A stretch of DNA of 64,000 nucleotides from Pelobacter sp. (GCA_030824515.1 JAVBXN010000008.1:146323-210322); one strand, 5' to 3'; positions 54,528 to 63,964 are shown, counted from the first letter of the stretch. Numbers and translations are program-made. Notes: generated from the sequence alone by a model not told the origin.

Positions 54528-55811
54528 ATGCGAAAATTCAACGGTAATCTGAGCCTGATGCCACTTGCGGACCTGATCCAGTGGGCCGACAACAGCAAGC
54601 GCTCGGGTACGCTTGTCATCAGCCAGCATGGGCGGCAGAAAAAGTTCTATATACAGGAAGGCAAGATCATCTTTATCTGGTCCAACTGCGAAGGGGAACA
54701 TTTCGGCGGTTTTTTCAAGGACCGCGCCGATGTCAGCCAGGAAGAACTCGACAACGCCTTTACCGATTCCGAATCCCTCGGCCTGCCGTTTATCGGATAC
54801 CTGCTCTCCAGGAATATTTACACCAAAGCGCAATTGGAAGAGATTCTCAAGCGAGCCGCCGAAGTCGTCCTGACCAGCGCCCTCAAATGGGATACGGGCA
54901 TATTCGAATTCACCGACGATCTGCCCAGGTTCGTGCTGAACAGTCCGGTCAGGCTCAACTCGATCCAGGTGCTGCTGGAATCGGTGCGCCACTTTGATGA
55001 AGACCGCCTGGGCGATCAGGTTGATGCCGACAAGGTTCTGGACGAGATCGAGGAACACATTCAGGAGGGGAATTTCGACCTGCCCCCCATTCCGGATGTG
55101 ATGCTGCAGATCGCCGAAAAGATCGACAACCCGACCATCTCGATCGATGAAATCATCGAATGCATCACCGACCAGATCCTGGTCTCAAAAATCCTCAGAA
55201 TCTGCAATTCGGCCTACTACGGACACCGTGTCCATATTTCCGGGTTGAAGGAGGCGGTGGTCTTCATCGGCTTCAAATCGTTGATGAGCATTGTCACCGT
55301 GCATGCGATGAGCAGCTTCAGCCCGCGCAACGACAAGGAGATCAGGAAGGTTCTGCAGCACTGCCTGGTGTGCGGCATGATCGCCCGCCAGGTCACCAGG
55401 GACATGGGCGGCAACTACGAACTGGCCTTTATCTGCGGCCTGCTGCACGACATCGGCAAGACGATCCTGCTGGATATGCTGGGAGATTACATGTTGCTGC
55501 CGGAAGCCAGGGAGAAGCTGATCGAGCAGCACCATGCCGAGGTAGGTTATCTGCTGGCCGACAAGTGGAACTTCGGCGATGACATCAAGGAAATCATCCG
55601 CCACCACCACAATCCGGAGCGCGCCATCCGCAACCCGAGACTGGCGGAGGTGATCAGCCTCTCCAACGCCATGTCCGACCTGAACTGCCAGCCCGAAGAG
55701 ATCACGGACATGACCTTCACCAGCCTGGAGTTGAGCCAGATCAGCATCGAAGACCTGTTGCAGCAGGTTGACAAGCTCGACCAGGAAGCCTGCGAGATAG
55801 TGAGTTTATAA
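54528..55811 (+). CDS. DUF4388 (PATAN)-HDOD signalling protein
   Basis: A 427-residue cytoplasmic protein. The N-terminal DUF4388 domain (GNLSLMPLADLIQWADNSKR, FYIQEGKIIFIWSN) covers about residues 1-145. The HDOD domain runs from about 185 (LPPIPDVMLQIAEKIDNPTI, ILVSKILRICNSAYYG) to 400. Within it, CGLLHDIGK and IIRHHHNPERA keep several HD-type histidines and aspartates. Whether the HDOD site is catalytic is unclear. Such proteins act in signalling and gliding/pilus-type regulation. The gene is convergent with the DUF1318 lipoprotein gene, with 2 bp between them. Confidence 0.9.
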   Translation: MRKFNGNLSLMPLADLIQWADNSKRSGTLVISQHGRQKKFYIQEGKIIFIWSNCEGEHFGGFFKDRADVSQEELDNAFTDSESLGLPFIGYLLSRNIYTKAQLEEILKRAAEVVLTSALKWDTGIFEFTDDLPRFVLNSPVRLNSIQVLLESVRHFDEDRLGDQVDADKVLDEIEEHIQEGNFDLPPIPDVMLQIAEKIDNPTISIDEIIECITDQILVSKILRICNSAYYGHRVHISGLKEAVVFIGFKSLMSIVTVHAMSSFSPRNDKEIRKVLQHCLVCGMIARQVTRDMGGNYELAFICGLLHDIGKTILLDMLGDYMLLPEAREKLIEQHHAEVGYLLADKWNFGDDIKEIIRHHHNPERAIRNPRLAEVISLSNAMSDLNCQPEEITDMTFTSLELSQISIEDLLQQVDKLDQEACEIVSL

Positions 55812-55813
55812 GT

Positions 55814-56470
55814 TTACTTCTGCACCCATTTGCCGTTCTGCAACTGCATCCACCAACCCGGCTTCGCGGCTTCGCGTTTTGTTTCGGCATAGGTCGCCGC
55901 GGCTTTGCCCATGGTCTGGTCAAGCGCGGCCTTGGTCGCTTCCTGTTTGGTGATTTTCAGTATCGCCTTTGCCATGCTGCTGATGACGGTCTTGCGGCTC
56001 CTGTTTTCCGCGCTGACCAGCGCTTCATCCGTAGCGCCGGCTTTCGCCTTGTCCCGCACCGTCACCAGACCCTGGCTGGTCAATCCGACCACACCGCTGT
56101 CAAACAGAGCACCCAGGGCGGACTGCCTCCGGCTCATCTCAGCGTAGGCAGCGGCGACTTCCGGCATGCTCCCCAATTCTATTGCCAGATCATCACCACT
56201 CTCGGCCGCATGGGCAACGGAGGTGAAAGAGAAGTCAGGCAACACCAAAGGCAGGCTGGTCTGCGGACCGGGCTGGGACAGCCTGGGCTCCACAACCGGC
56301 TGCTTTTCGCCATTGGGCAAAGACTCTCCCTCCTTTTTCAGGAGCATTTCATCGAGCGATTTATACGCTTCCTTGACCGCCTTTTCAGGAAAATACACAT
56401 TAACGGTGATAATAGCGCAGGAAACCAGCGCTCCACAGCCTATTGCCAATAACCATTTCAAAAGTTTCAT
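55814..56470 (-). CDS. DUF1318 (YdbL-like) lipoprotein with YnbE-like N-terminus
   Basis: A 218-residue lipoprotein: the lipobox LVSC puts the lipidated Cys at 18, and AAGGAGG precedes the ATG. Residues 19-45 (IITVNVYFPEKAVKEAYKSL) resemble the small lipoprotein YnbE. The C-terminal half, ending AKPGWWMQLQNGKWVQK, is the DUF1318/YdbL domain. A Pro-rich linker with SVAHAAES between them looks like a former signal-peptide junction. It follows the AsmA/YdbH-like gene by 58 bp, as in the ydbH-ynbE-ydbL operon of enterobacteria. The fusion reading is inference. Confidence 0.8.
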   Translation of the reverse strand: MKLLKWLLAIGCGALVSCAIITVNVYFPEKAVKEAYKSLDEMLLKKEGESLPNGEKQPVVEPRLSQPGPQTSLPLVLPDFSFTSVAHAAESGDDLAIELGSMPEVAAAYAEMSRRQSALGALFDSGVVGLTSQGLVTVRDKAKAGATDEALVSAENRSRKTVISSMAKAILKITKQEATKAALDQTMGKAAATYAETKREAAKPGWWMQLQNGKWVQK

Positions 56471-56528
56471 CTTGATATCCTCCTTCCTGATTAACTCTGA
56501 CTATAACTTATTCAGCCCATATGTAAAG

Positions 56529-59500
56529 TCATTCTGCCCACTTGAATTCAGCTGCTGGAGGAGCTGCAACGGGGGCATCCTTTCCTGCGTCACCAGTGCC
56601 GGCCTTACCGCGCACCGTGGCTTCCTTGATGGAATTCAGCAGATGATCAATGGCAATCCGGTTCTGGCCGGGCGCTATGGTGACACTCAGGTCGCGGACC
56701 CCCAGAAAATTCGTATGGGATATATCCAGGGCATCAAAGGACAGAAACCCTTTTTCGAGAGCCGCTGTTATACCGGCATGGTCATAGGCCCGGTCGGAAC
56801 TGAAAAAGAATCCGCTCAGTTTCTTGCCTGACAGGCGCTGGAGGAATTCCTTGCTGACAAGCATTTTTTCGCCGGGGGTCTCCCTTGCCCAAAATTCGGC
56901 AAAGCCTGAAATATCCGACAGCTTTTTGCCCTCACCCCGAACACTCAGTATTCCGTCAATTTTACCGGACATGTAGCCCGTAATCGCCGGAAAAGCCTTG
57001 CACAACCGCACCAGGCTGAGATCGTTGAAAAGCAGGTCTCCCCGGTAGAGTATTCCGTTTTGTGCGGCAATGAAACCTTTTCCCAGCAGGACTCCGTCAT
57101 AGAGCAAGGATTCAAGCGATATGATTTCAGTGACGCCCCTGGCCGCCCTTAGCCTGAGTTTCGTGGAATCCACGCTCAGACCACCGAAACTGCTGCTGCC
57201 GATGGTGATGCTGTCGCCTTTTTCCGTAGTCCGGCGCAGCTGATCCTTGAGAGCGGCGTAGTTCTGCCTGCTGAAACTTGTAGAAACCGGAGGGGTGACG
57301 ACCTCCTTGCCGGCAAGATCAAGAGACAGGGGCAGCACACCGTTTATTCCCGATACTTTTATATTTTCCGTGGGCGCCTCAATACTTATATTTTCCAGAG
57401 TGACGGCGCCATCGACAAGAATCCTGCCCCCCTGCAAATTGGCAGCGCCAGCCGCCGCGACATTTCCCGCAACCGTTGCCTCCTGTATCGATCTTGGCAA
57501 CACATTGATAAATGAATCCGCAACAGCGGCCAGAGACGTAACCGGAACAGTGAAGGCGATCCGGCCCTGGCGGTCCGGCAGTAAAACATTCTCCAGCGTG
57601 CCGGCGGCTCTGACTGAAACGTCCTTTCCGGCCGTCAGCAGCGCCTCATTGACAACCAGGCGTTTGCCGGACAGATCAGCGTTGATCCTGATTCCAGCGG
57701 CAGAGAGAAGAGTTTTGCCCCCACGGCCGGTCAGGGCCATATTCTGCCCGTTCGCCTCGACATGGCAGACAAGACCGGCGGAGTTTGAGTAGACTCCATT
57801 GCAGCCGGCATCCAGAGCACCTGCCGACAAAGCCGTATCGCCTCCCAGGCCGGCATATTTTTTTACTTCGGCCAGCTGGATTCCTTTTGCGCTGATGTTG
57901 AACGCCACTTTCTCCTGCAGGGCAAACGGGTTGAACAACGCATTTCCCGTCACCGAGCCCCCCAGAACAGATGCTTTAAAATCCGCCTGCCCCCCCGATT
58001 CCGAAAACAGGGCCTTGACCGCCGGAGCAGCAGACGCTTTCCCCTGCCAGGCCGCCTTTTCAGCGGACAGCTCCACCGTTCCTTCCAGCCACTTTCCGTT
58101 CGGATTCCAGGCATACGCGCCACGGATGCTTCCGGAAAGCTTATTGACAGAAGCATCGCCACGGCGGATATCACAGCCGGAAAAATCCGCATCGAGCGGA
58201 TAGCGCACGGTTTTGGAAAAAACCTGCTTCTGCGGGATCCGGGCCGAGAAACGCCCGAGCGATGCCGAGAAATCCCTGGCCTTCACTTTTGCATTCTCAA
58301 TCATGCCGCTTCCACCGGCATAGGAGAGACTGCCGCTGACAGCCATACCCAGCGCCCTTGCGCTTAATGCCGGCAACTGAACCTTGAGATTTGCAAAATG
58401 CCTGTTGGCTGACACCTTGAAAGGCGCATCCAGGCTTTCCAGGAGCGGCTCCCCTGCCGATTTTGCCTGGGTTGCTTTTCCGGTGACCGTCAGTGATTTG
58501 CCGGTGGCGGAAAGCGCGGCAGTAACGTTCAGGTCATCAAAATAAAGCCGTTTATCCTGCCTCAAGATAACGTGTGAAAAACCCAGCTTTCCACTTCCGG
58601 CGGCAATTCCGACAGCAGCATTGCCGGACAGATGCACAAAACCTTTCTCCAGCTTGCCTCCGATGCTTAACTTTCTGCGTTCAAGCTCCGGAATCAGCGG
58701 CGCAAGCGAAGCGATATCAATTTCACCCGTCACCACATCAATCAAGAAATGCCTTGCCCGCTTCAGCTCCCTGACATTCCCGGAGGCACGTACTGCAAGC
58801 AGCTTGTCAAGATGCAGCGTGAGATGATCGAGCGCGAGGCTGTCTTTCTGCAGATCATAGCTGCAGGCGAGTGAAAGATTGCCGCTGAAGATCCCGCCCC
58901 GTCCTGCCGCGGGCATGACCGCGGAGCTGAAATTCAGTTTCCCTCCACCGCGAACAACCCCTTTCCGCAGTTCCACCGACAGGAGCAGGTCCGCCTTTCC
59001 CCGTTCCGGCAGATAAGCGCTTTCTACCTTCAATACCTGTGAGATGCTCTTCAGGGATATGGACGGAGAAGACAGGGACATTTCCAGCTCGGGGTCACTG
59101 CCGAGGCGCATTTTGCCGGTCAGCGCATAATGATTGCGTCCGGGATCGTCAAATTCCAGCTTGAACCCTGATCGGTCGGAACCTTTTGTAGCAAGGTTTG
59201 AAATATTCAGGGCCAGCCCCGCAAGCCCCTGTCCGTTCACCTGGACAGCCGCTTTGGTGATTGTGAGTTGGCGGATTAAAACTTCGGCTGATGATGGTTT
59301 TGAGGACGAGAAACGGCGCTGCAGGCCATCAAAATTCCAGGCGCCGGAGCTGTTGCGGCTCAGCTCTACAGTAATCCCCGCCACCGCAATGCTATCAAAG
59401 ATCCTGTTGCCGGACAGCAGCTTGATCCATAGCGGCTTGATGGCAATTGAATCTGCTGCCAGCAGTTTCGATGACGGAAAGCCTGCGGGGTTTGCAAGAG

Positions 59501-59720
59501 AAAATCCCTTCAAGTGCAGGGTGCCGTCCGAGATGTCGATAGAATTAATAACAACCGCCTGGCCCAGATTGCCGGAAAGCATCCGGGATATCTGCGATGC
59601 CGCATGGGGAGTGGCCAGATATTTTTGCAGGGCAAGGGGGAAAAGCAGCAACAGGGTAATAACGGCCAAAACGGTATAGAGCAGAATTTTCTTATATGTT
59701 CCGGCATTTGAAGTTTTCAT
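56529..59720 (-). CDS. AsmA/YdbH-like inter-membrane protein
   Basis: A protein of about 1063 residues with one N-terminal membrane helix (KILLYTVLAVITLLLLFPLAL) and a very long beta-rich periplasmic part. Segments such as ISRMLSGNLGQAVVINSIDI, LHLKGFSLANPAGF and FDGLQRRF are typical of AsmA-type proteins. These form grooves that carry phospholipid between the inner and outer membranes. The C-terminal part has YdbH-like features. GTG 59762 gives a longer N-terminus, and ATG 59720 is preferred although its ribosome binding site is weak. A YdbL-like lipoprotein gene follows. Confidence 0.85.
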   Translation of the reverse strand: MKTSNAGTYKKILLYTVLAVITLLLLFPLALQKYLATPHAASQISRMLSGNLGQAVVINSIDISDGTLHLKGFSLANPAGFPSSKLLAADSIAIKPLWIKLLSGNRIFDSIAVAGITVELSRNSSGAWNFDGLQRRFSSSKPSSAEVLIRQLTITKAAVQVNGQGLAGLALNISNLATKGSDRSGFKLEFDDPGRNHYALTGKMRLGSDPELEMSLSSPSISLKSISQVLKVESAYLPERGKADLLLSVELRKGVVRGGGKLNFSSAVMPAAGRGGIFSGNLSLACSYDLQKDSLALDHLTLHLDKLLAVRASGNVRELKRARHFLIDVVTGEIDIASLAPLIPELERRKLSIGGKLEKGFVHLSGNAAVGIAAGSGKLGFSHVILRQDKRLYFDDLNVTAALSATGKSLTVTGKATQAKSAGEPLLESLDAPFKVSANRHFANLKVQLPALSARALGMAVSGSLSYAGGSGMIENAKVKARDFSASLGRFSARIPQKQVFSKTVRYPLDADFSGCDIRRGDASVNKLSGSIRGAYAWNPNGKWLEGTVELSAEKAAWQGKASAAPAVKALFSESGGQADFKASVLGGSVTGNALFNPFALQEKVAFNISAKGIQLAEVKKYAGLGGDTALSAGALDAGCNGVYSNSAGLVCHVEANGQNMALTGRGGKTLLSAAGIRINADLSGKRLVVNEALLTAGKDVSVRAAGTLENVLLPDRQGRIAFTVPVTSLAAVADSFINVLPRSIQEATVAGNVAAAGAANLQGGRILVDGAVTLENISIEAPTENIKVSGINGVLPLSLDLAGKEVVTPPVSTSFSRQNYAALKDQLRRTTEKGDSITIGSSSFGGLSVDSTKLRLRAARGVTEIISLESLLYDGVLLGKGFIAAQNGILYRGDLLFNDLSLVRLCKAFPAITGYMSGKIDGILSVRGEGKKLSDISGFAEFWARETPGEKMLVSKEFLQRLSGKKLSGFFFSSDRAYDHAGITAALEKGFLSFDALDISHTNFLGVRDLSVTIAPGQNRIAIDHLLNSIKEATVRGKAGTGDAGKDAPVAAPPAAEFKWAE

Positions 59721-59906
59721 GCGGAAATCGGCCCTGGGAGATTGATTGGGAGTTTGATTCACAGCTGGCCGGCGATCACTCAGGCCGGAGTCAACTATGG
59801 AAATTCAGTAAACATAAGGGAGCCTCCGGACTAACACGCCTGGAAGAGATACAGGTATAGCTACGAAACCATGGTAAAAAAAAACGTTTATCATCAGCTA
59901 CTTTAT

Positions 59907-60014
59907 CTATTTTTTCTTCTCATCCTTTTTGATCTTCTTGTCGGCCTTTTTTTCCTTCGGGGTTTTTGCGGGGTCTTTTTTGGTTGCTTTCTTGCTGTCC
60001 TGGCCTTTGCTCAT
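59907..60014 (-). CDS. 35-residue lysine-rich small protein
   Basis: A 36-codon gene with a perfect AAGGAG eight bases before ATG 60014. The product is 35 residues long, 16 of them Lys (MSKGQDSKKATKKDPAKTPK then EKKADKKIKKDEKKK in outline), with no hydrophobic part. I recall similar small basic proteins in Geobacter relatives, without a known role. It could bind nucleic acid. It lies alone between the YdbH-like gene and the pqi operon. Confidence 0.65.
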   Translation of the reverse strand: MSKGQDSKKATKKDPAKTPKEKKADKKIKKDEKKK

Positions 60015-60253
60015 GACTTTGCTCCTTGTGATTGAAGTTGCAATGCGCTGTGATGCGGATTAATTATAGCACTGATTGCTGTCGGGTGTGGTTTTAATAC
60101 TTCATAAAAGCACTTAATCTGTTTTCTGGGTTAGGAATAATAATTCATGTTGTGCTAGATTGAAATTTTCGTGGTCTCGGGTTCGATCCTCCCGAAGCGG
60201 CATAGCCGCCTGCCAGGATTGACGGCACCTTAATAAAGAGGAGCTATTTCCGG

Positions 60254-60886
60254 ATGGAACATCATTCCGCACAACTCATCGCCTGTCACGACTGCGATCT
60301 GCTGCAGCGCGAGATCCCGCTCAAAAAGGGGTGCGCCGCCAGCTGCAGGCGTTGCGGAGCGGTGCTGTACCGGAACGCCACTGACAGCATCGACCGCACG
60401 CTGGCCTACACCCTGGCCGCCGCCGTGCTGTTCGTGATCGCCAACCTGTTTCCGATCTTCGCGATCGAGGTTCAGGAGGCCGGCAGCGAGATCAACCTGT
60501 TCGGCGCGGTTCAGTCGCTGTGGGACAAGCAGATGCATTCCGTTTCGCTGCTTGTTTTCCTGACCACCATCCTCATCCCGGCCCTGGAGCTGATCACGAT
60601 GACCTATCTCCTGCTGCCGCTTAAATTCCGCCACATACCCGCCGGCTCTTACATCCTGCTCGGCATGTTGAAGATCGTCAAGCCATGGGGCATGATCGAG
60701 GTGCTGATGCTGGGCGTACTGGTTTCGCTGGTGAAGCTCACCAGCTCGTTCAAGGTCATCCCCGGCATCGCCCTGTGGTCCTTTGCGGCTCTGACCCTGT
60801 TGCTGGCGGCGGCCGCGGCAACGTTCAGCGCCCGTGATGTCTGGGAGCGGTTGGACAGCAAAGGGGATAAGGAGGTGGCGGCATGA
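60254..60886 (+). CDS. pqiA: PqiA-like membrane protein, first half
   Basis: A 210-residue protein with an N-terminal zinc-ribbon (CHDCDLLQ ... CRRCGAVL) and four predicted helices. It matches one of the two homologous halves of the E. coli PqiA membrane protein, which is about 417 residues. The stop overlaps the second-half gene by 4 bp. PqiA works with the PqiB tube and PqiC lipoprotein in lipid movement across the envelope. GAGGAG precedes the ATG. Confidence 0.88.
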   Translation: MEHHSAQLIACHDCDLLQREIPLKKGCAASCRRCGAVLYRNATDSIDRTLAYTLAAAVLFVIANLFPIFAIEVQEAGSEINLFGAVQSLWDKQMHSVSLLVFLTTILIPALELITMTYLLLPLKFRHIPAGSYILLGMLKIVKPWGMIEVLMLGVLVSLVKLTSSFKVIPGIALWSFAALTLLLAAAAATFSARDVWERLDSKGDKEVAA

Positions 60887-61512
60887 CCGGGATGAACAGC
60901 GCGGCCGAACAGGGACTTTGCTCCTGCCACGTCTGCAACCTGGTGTCCCGACTTGAGCAGGGCACAGGTCAGGCACACTGCCCCCGCTGCGGCGCCTCCC
61001 TGCATTACCGCAAACCGGGCAGCGTGGCGCGTTGCTGGGCGCTGCTGATCTCCGCCTATATCCTGTATATCCCCGCCAACCTGCTGACGATCATGGAAAC
61101 CGGCTCGCTATTAAAATACCGCAAGGACACCATCGTAAGCGGCGTGGTAGAACTCTGGAAGACCGGTTCCTGGGGGATTGCCATTGTGGTATTCATCGCC
61201 AGTGTCACGATTCCGCTGCTCAAGCTGATCTCGCTCACCCTGCTGCTGGTTTCGGTCCAGCGCCGCTCCAGATGGCGCCCCAGGCAACGCACGCGCCTCT
61301 ACCGACTGGTGGAACTGGTCGGACGCTGGTCGATGCTGGACATCTACGTGGTGGCGCTCCTGGCAGCCCTGGTGCAACTCGGAAACATGGCAACGGTAAA
61401 GGCCGGACCGGCAGCGCTGGCCTTTGGCGCCGTAGTGGTGCTGACCATGTTCGCATCCATGCAATTTGATCCGCGCCTGATCTGGGATCCCATTCAAAAA
61501 GAGAGCACATAA
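60883..61512 (+). CDS. PqiA-like membrane protein, second half
   Basis: A 209-residue protein of the same design as the preceding one: a zinc-ribbon (CSCHVCNLVSR ... CPRCGASL), then four helices (YILYIPANLLTIMETGSLLKY, WGIAIVVFIASVTIPLLKL, MLDIYVVALLAALVQLG). The stop shares one base with the pqiB start (TAATG). Together the two genes equal one full-length PqiA. Confidence 0.88.
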   Translation: MTGMNSAAEQGLCSCHVCNLVSRLEQGTGQAHCPRCGASLHYRKPGSVARCWALLISAYILYIPANLLTIMETGSLLKYRKDTIVSGVVELWKTGSWGIAIVVFIASVTIPLLKLISLTLLLVSVQRRSRWRPRQRTRLYRLVELVGRWSMLDIYVVALLAALVQLGNMATVKAGPAALAFGAVVVLTMFASMQFDPRLIWDPIQKEST

Positions 61513-63188
61513 TGAACGACACCAACCACCAACCCGATTTTTCCGACATCCCCACCGCAATCAGCGAACCGAAGCGGCGCTTCTCGATCCAGCTGGTCTG
61601 GATCATCCCGATCGTCGCGGCGCTGATCGGCCTTTCACTGGCGGTCAAATCCTACATGGATCGCGGCGAGACCATCACCATCACTTTCAAGACCGGAGAA
61701 GGGATGGAAGCGGGCAAGACCAAGCTGAAGTACAAGGACGTGCAGATCGGCGAGGTCAAGGGGCTTGCCATCGCCAAGGACCGCTCCCATGTGGTGGTGA
61801 CCGCCGAGCTGTCGAAGGATGCCAGGGGGCTGCTGGTGAAGGATACCCGTTTCTGGGTGGTGCGCGCCCGGATCTCGGGCGGCAATATTTCCGGGCTCGG
61901 CACGCTGATCGGAGGCTCATACATCGGAGTTGACGCCGGCACATCAACGGAAAGCCAGGATGAATTCATCGGGCTGGAAACACCCCCCGCCGTCTCCCTG
62001 GACGTGCCCGGACGCCAGTTTGTGCTGCATGCCGCCGACGTCGGCTCGCTCGACACCTCCTCGCCGATCTTCTTCCGGCGCATGCAGGTGGGACAGGTGA
62101 TTGCCACCGAACTGGACAGGGACGGCAAAGGGGTTACCATAAAAGCTTTCATAAGGGCTCCCTTTGACCAGTATGTCAAAACCAATACCATCTTCTGGCA
62201 TGCCAGCGGCATTGACCTGACCCTGAACACCAGCGGTGTCAAGATCAACACCGAATCCATGGTTTCAATCCTTCTGGGAGGAATCTCCTTCCAGACCCCG
62301 CAAGACCAGCTTGAAGCGCCATCCGCCGCTTCCAACAACGTCTTCACCCTGTTCCAGACCAAGGACGAGGCCTTGAAACACGCCGAAACTATCGAGACCT
62401 ACCAGCTGGTATTCAAGGAATCCGTACGGGGTCTTCCTGTCGGAGCCCCCGTGGACTTGCGGGGCGTTACCGTGGGGGAAGTGACCAAGATCGACGTGGC
62501 GCTGGATTCCGGAAATTCGGAGATTTCGATCCCGGTCGAGATACAGTTCTATCCGGAGCGCCTGCGGGCACGGTACGGCAACCGATCGAAACAGGTCAAA
62601 CCACTGGATTCGCGGACATTCCTCAACGATCTTGTCGCGCACGGTTTCCGTGCAGAGCTTAAAAGCGGGAGCCTGCTGACCGGACAACTGTTTGTAGCGC
62701 TGGACTTCTTTCCGAAGACACCGGCGGCCAGAATCGACTGGAGTAAGACCCCGCCCAGGTTCCCCACCGTCCCCGGTTCCATGGACCAGATGCAGAAGCA
62801 GCTGATGCAGATCGCCCGCAAGATCGAGAAGATACCGTTCGAGGAGCTGGCCGGAGATGCCGGAAAGACGATCCGGTCGCTGGACACCACCCTGAAGAGC
62901 GCCGAGAAGCTGCTCAAAAATCTGGACAGTGCGGTTATTCCGGAAGCACGCTCGGTACTGCTGGAAACCCGTCAATCACTGGAGGATGTGCGCAAGACGC
63001 TGGGAGAGGCCCGCAAGACACTGGGCGGAGCGAATCAGGTTCTGGCGGCGGATGCGCCGGTGCAGCTCGACCTGCGCGAGACGCTGCGGGAGGTGTCGCG
63101 TGCGGCGCAGTCGCTGCGGGTACTCGGTGATTACCTGGAACAGCATCCGGAATCACTGATTCGCGGCAAACGGGAGGACAAACCATGA
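61512..63188 (+). CDS. pqiB: PqiB-like MCE-domain protein
   Basis: A 558-residue protein with a membrane helix at about 27-46 (IQLVWIIPIVAALIGLSLAV) and three consecutive MCE/MlaD domains (TFKTGEGMEAGKTKLKYKDV starts the first; SPIFFRRMQVGQVIA the second; GAPVDLRGVTVGEVTKIDV the third). The C-terminal part is an alpha-helical needle (SLDTTLKSAEKLLKNLDSAV). Hexamers of such proteins make a tunnel across the periplasm. The gene overlaps pqiC by 4 bp. Confidence 0.93.
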   Translation: MNDTNHQPDFSDIPTAISEPKRRFSIQLVWIIPIVAALIGLSLAVKSYMDRGETITITFKTGEGMEAGKTKLKYKDVQIGEVKGLAIAKDRSHVVVTAELSKDARGLLVKDTRFWVVRARISGGNISGLGTLIGGSYIGVDAGTSTESQDEFIGLETPPAVSLDVPGRQFVLHAADVGSLDTSSPIFFRRMQVGQVIATELDRDGKGVTIKAFIRAPFDQYVKTNTIFWHASGIDLTLNTSGVKINTESMVSILLGGISFQTPQDQLEAPSAASNNVFTLFQTKDEALKHAETIETYQLVFKESVRGLPVGAPVDLRGVTVGEVTKIDVALDSGNSEISIPVEIQFYPERLRARYGNRSKQVKPLDSRTFLNDLVAHGFRAELKSGSLLTGQLFVALDFFPKTPAARIDWSKTPPRFPTVPGSMDQMQKQLMQIARKIEKIPFEELAGDAGKTIRSLDTTLKSAEKLLKNLDSAVIPEARSVLLETRQSLEDVRKTLGEARKTLGGANQVLAADAPVQLDLRETLREVSRAAQSLRVLGDYLEQHPESLIRGKREDKP

Positions 63189-63811
63189 GGCAATATTACA
63201 AGTTTTCAGTTATCCGGTATATAAAGTCCGGCCTGCCGGCCGTCTGCCTGCTGCTTGCGTTGGCCGGTTGCAGCAGATCGCCGCGTGTGACCTTCTACAC
63301 CCTGGAGCCCGCGGCGCCGGTCGAGGCCAGGACCGCAAGCGCTGCCGACCCGGCGATTGCCGTCGGACCGGTTACGCTCCCCGAAGTGGTGGACCGCCCG
63401 CAGCTCGTGGTGCGCGTTGCCGCCAACCGTGTGGAGATCCTGGAATCACAGCGCTGGGCCGAACCGCTCAAGAGCGAGATCCCCCGGCTCGTCGCCGAGA
63501 ATCTGGGGCGCCTGCTCGGATCAAGCCGGGTATCGTCCTTTTTTCAGCATGCCGGCGGCGATGCCGACTACCGGGTACTGCTGGACATCCGCCGCTTCGA
63601 AGCGACGCCGGGGGAGAGCGTCACCGTCGAAGCCGCCTGGTCCTTGCGCCGTACTGTCGGTGGCACTCCGAAAACTGGCCGTTCGCTGGTTCGCGAGCCG
63701 GTGAGAACCAATGACTACGATGCGCTGGTGGCCGCCTACGGCCGGGCGCTGCTTGCCGTCAGCGCCGACCTGGCAAAGGCCGTCAGGGCTGAAGCGGCCG
63801 TGGGGCACTGA
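63185..63811 (+). CDS. pqiC: PqiC-like outer-membrane lipoprotein
   Basis: A 208-residue ABC-type transport auxiliary lipoprotein. The lipobox LAGC puts the lipidated Cys near residue 29. The mature part has IAVGPVTLPEVVDRPQLVVR and the AEPLKSEIPRLVAENLGRLL segment of the family. GGAGG is correctly spaced before the ATG. It would anchor the PqiB tunnel at the outer membrane. Confidence 0.9.
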   Translation: MRQYYKFSVIRYIKSGLPAVCLLLALAGCSRSPRVTFYTLEPAAPVEARTASAADPAIAVGPVTLPEVVDRPQLVVRVAANRVEILESQRWAEPLKSEIPRLVAENLGRLLGSSRVSSFFQHAGGDADYRVLLDIRRFEATPGESVTVEAAWSLRRTVGGTPKTGRSLVREPVRTNDYDALVAAYGRALLAVSADLAKAVRAEAAVGH

Positions 63812-63853
63812 TACCTAAAGCGACCAGTTTAAGTTGTATAATTTTTGATTTAG

Positions 63854-63880
63854 TTCGTGTATTTCGTGCTTTTCGTGGAT
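63854..63880. repeat. Interspersed repeat copy, TTCGTGCTTTTCGTGGA family
   Basis: A 27-bp copy ending in CTTTTCGTGGAT. It matches the copies at 8938-8964 and 35680-35706. It lies after the pqi operon and before the gene that starts at 63965. Confidence 0.6.
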
Positions 63881-63918
63881 AATCCTATAAAAAGCAGTTG
63901 ACCTTTTGATTTTGCTTC

Positions 63919-63958
63919 AACCTCCTGATATCATGTTGCAATCACAGATCAGGAGGTT
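63919..63958 (+). promoter_or_regulatory. Hairpin covering the ribosome binding site of the edge gene
   Basis: AACCTCCTGAT (63919-63929) and ATCAGGAGGTT (63948-63958) are a perfect 11-bp inverted repeat with an 18-base loop. The right arm contains the AGGAGG sequence of the gene that starts at 63965. When folded, the hairpin would block translation. Confidence 0.7.
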
Positions 63959-63964
63959 CACCAA

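Noticed and set aside
53258..54619. Open frame of about 450 codons antisense to the aminopeptidase gene.
   Set aside because: No recognisable domain, while the plus strand has the full M29 motif set.
60165..60215. GGGTTCGATCC in the leader of the pqi operon, like a tRNA T-loop.
   Set aside because: The T-stem does not pair and no acceptor, D or anticodon arms are found. No tRNA gene is called.
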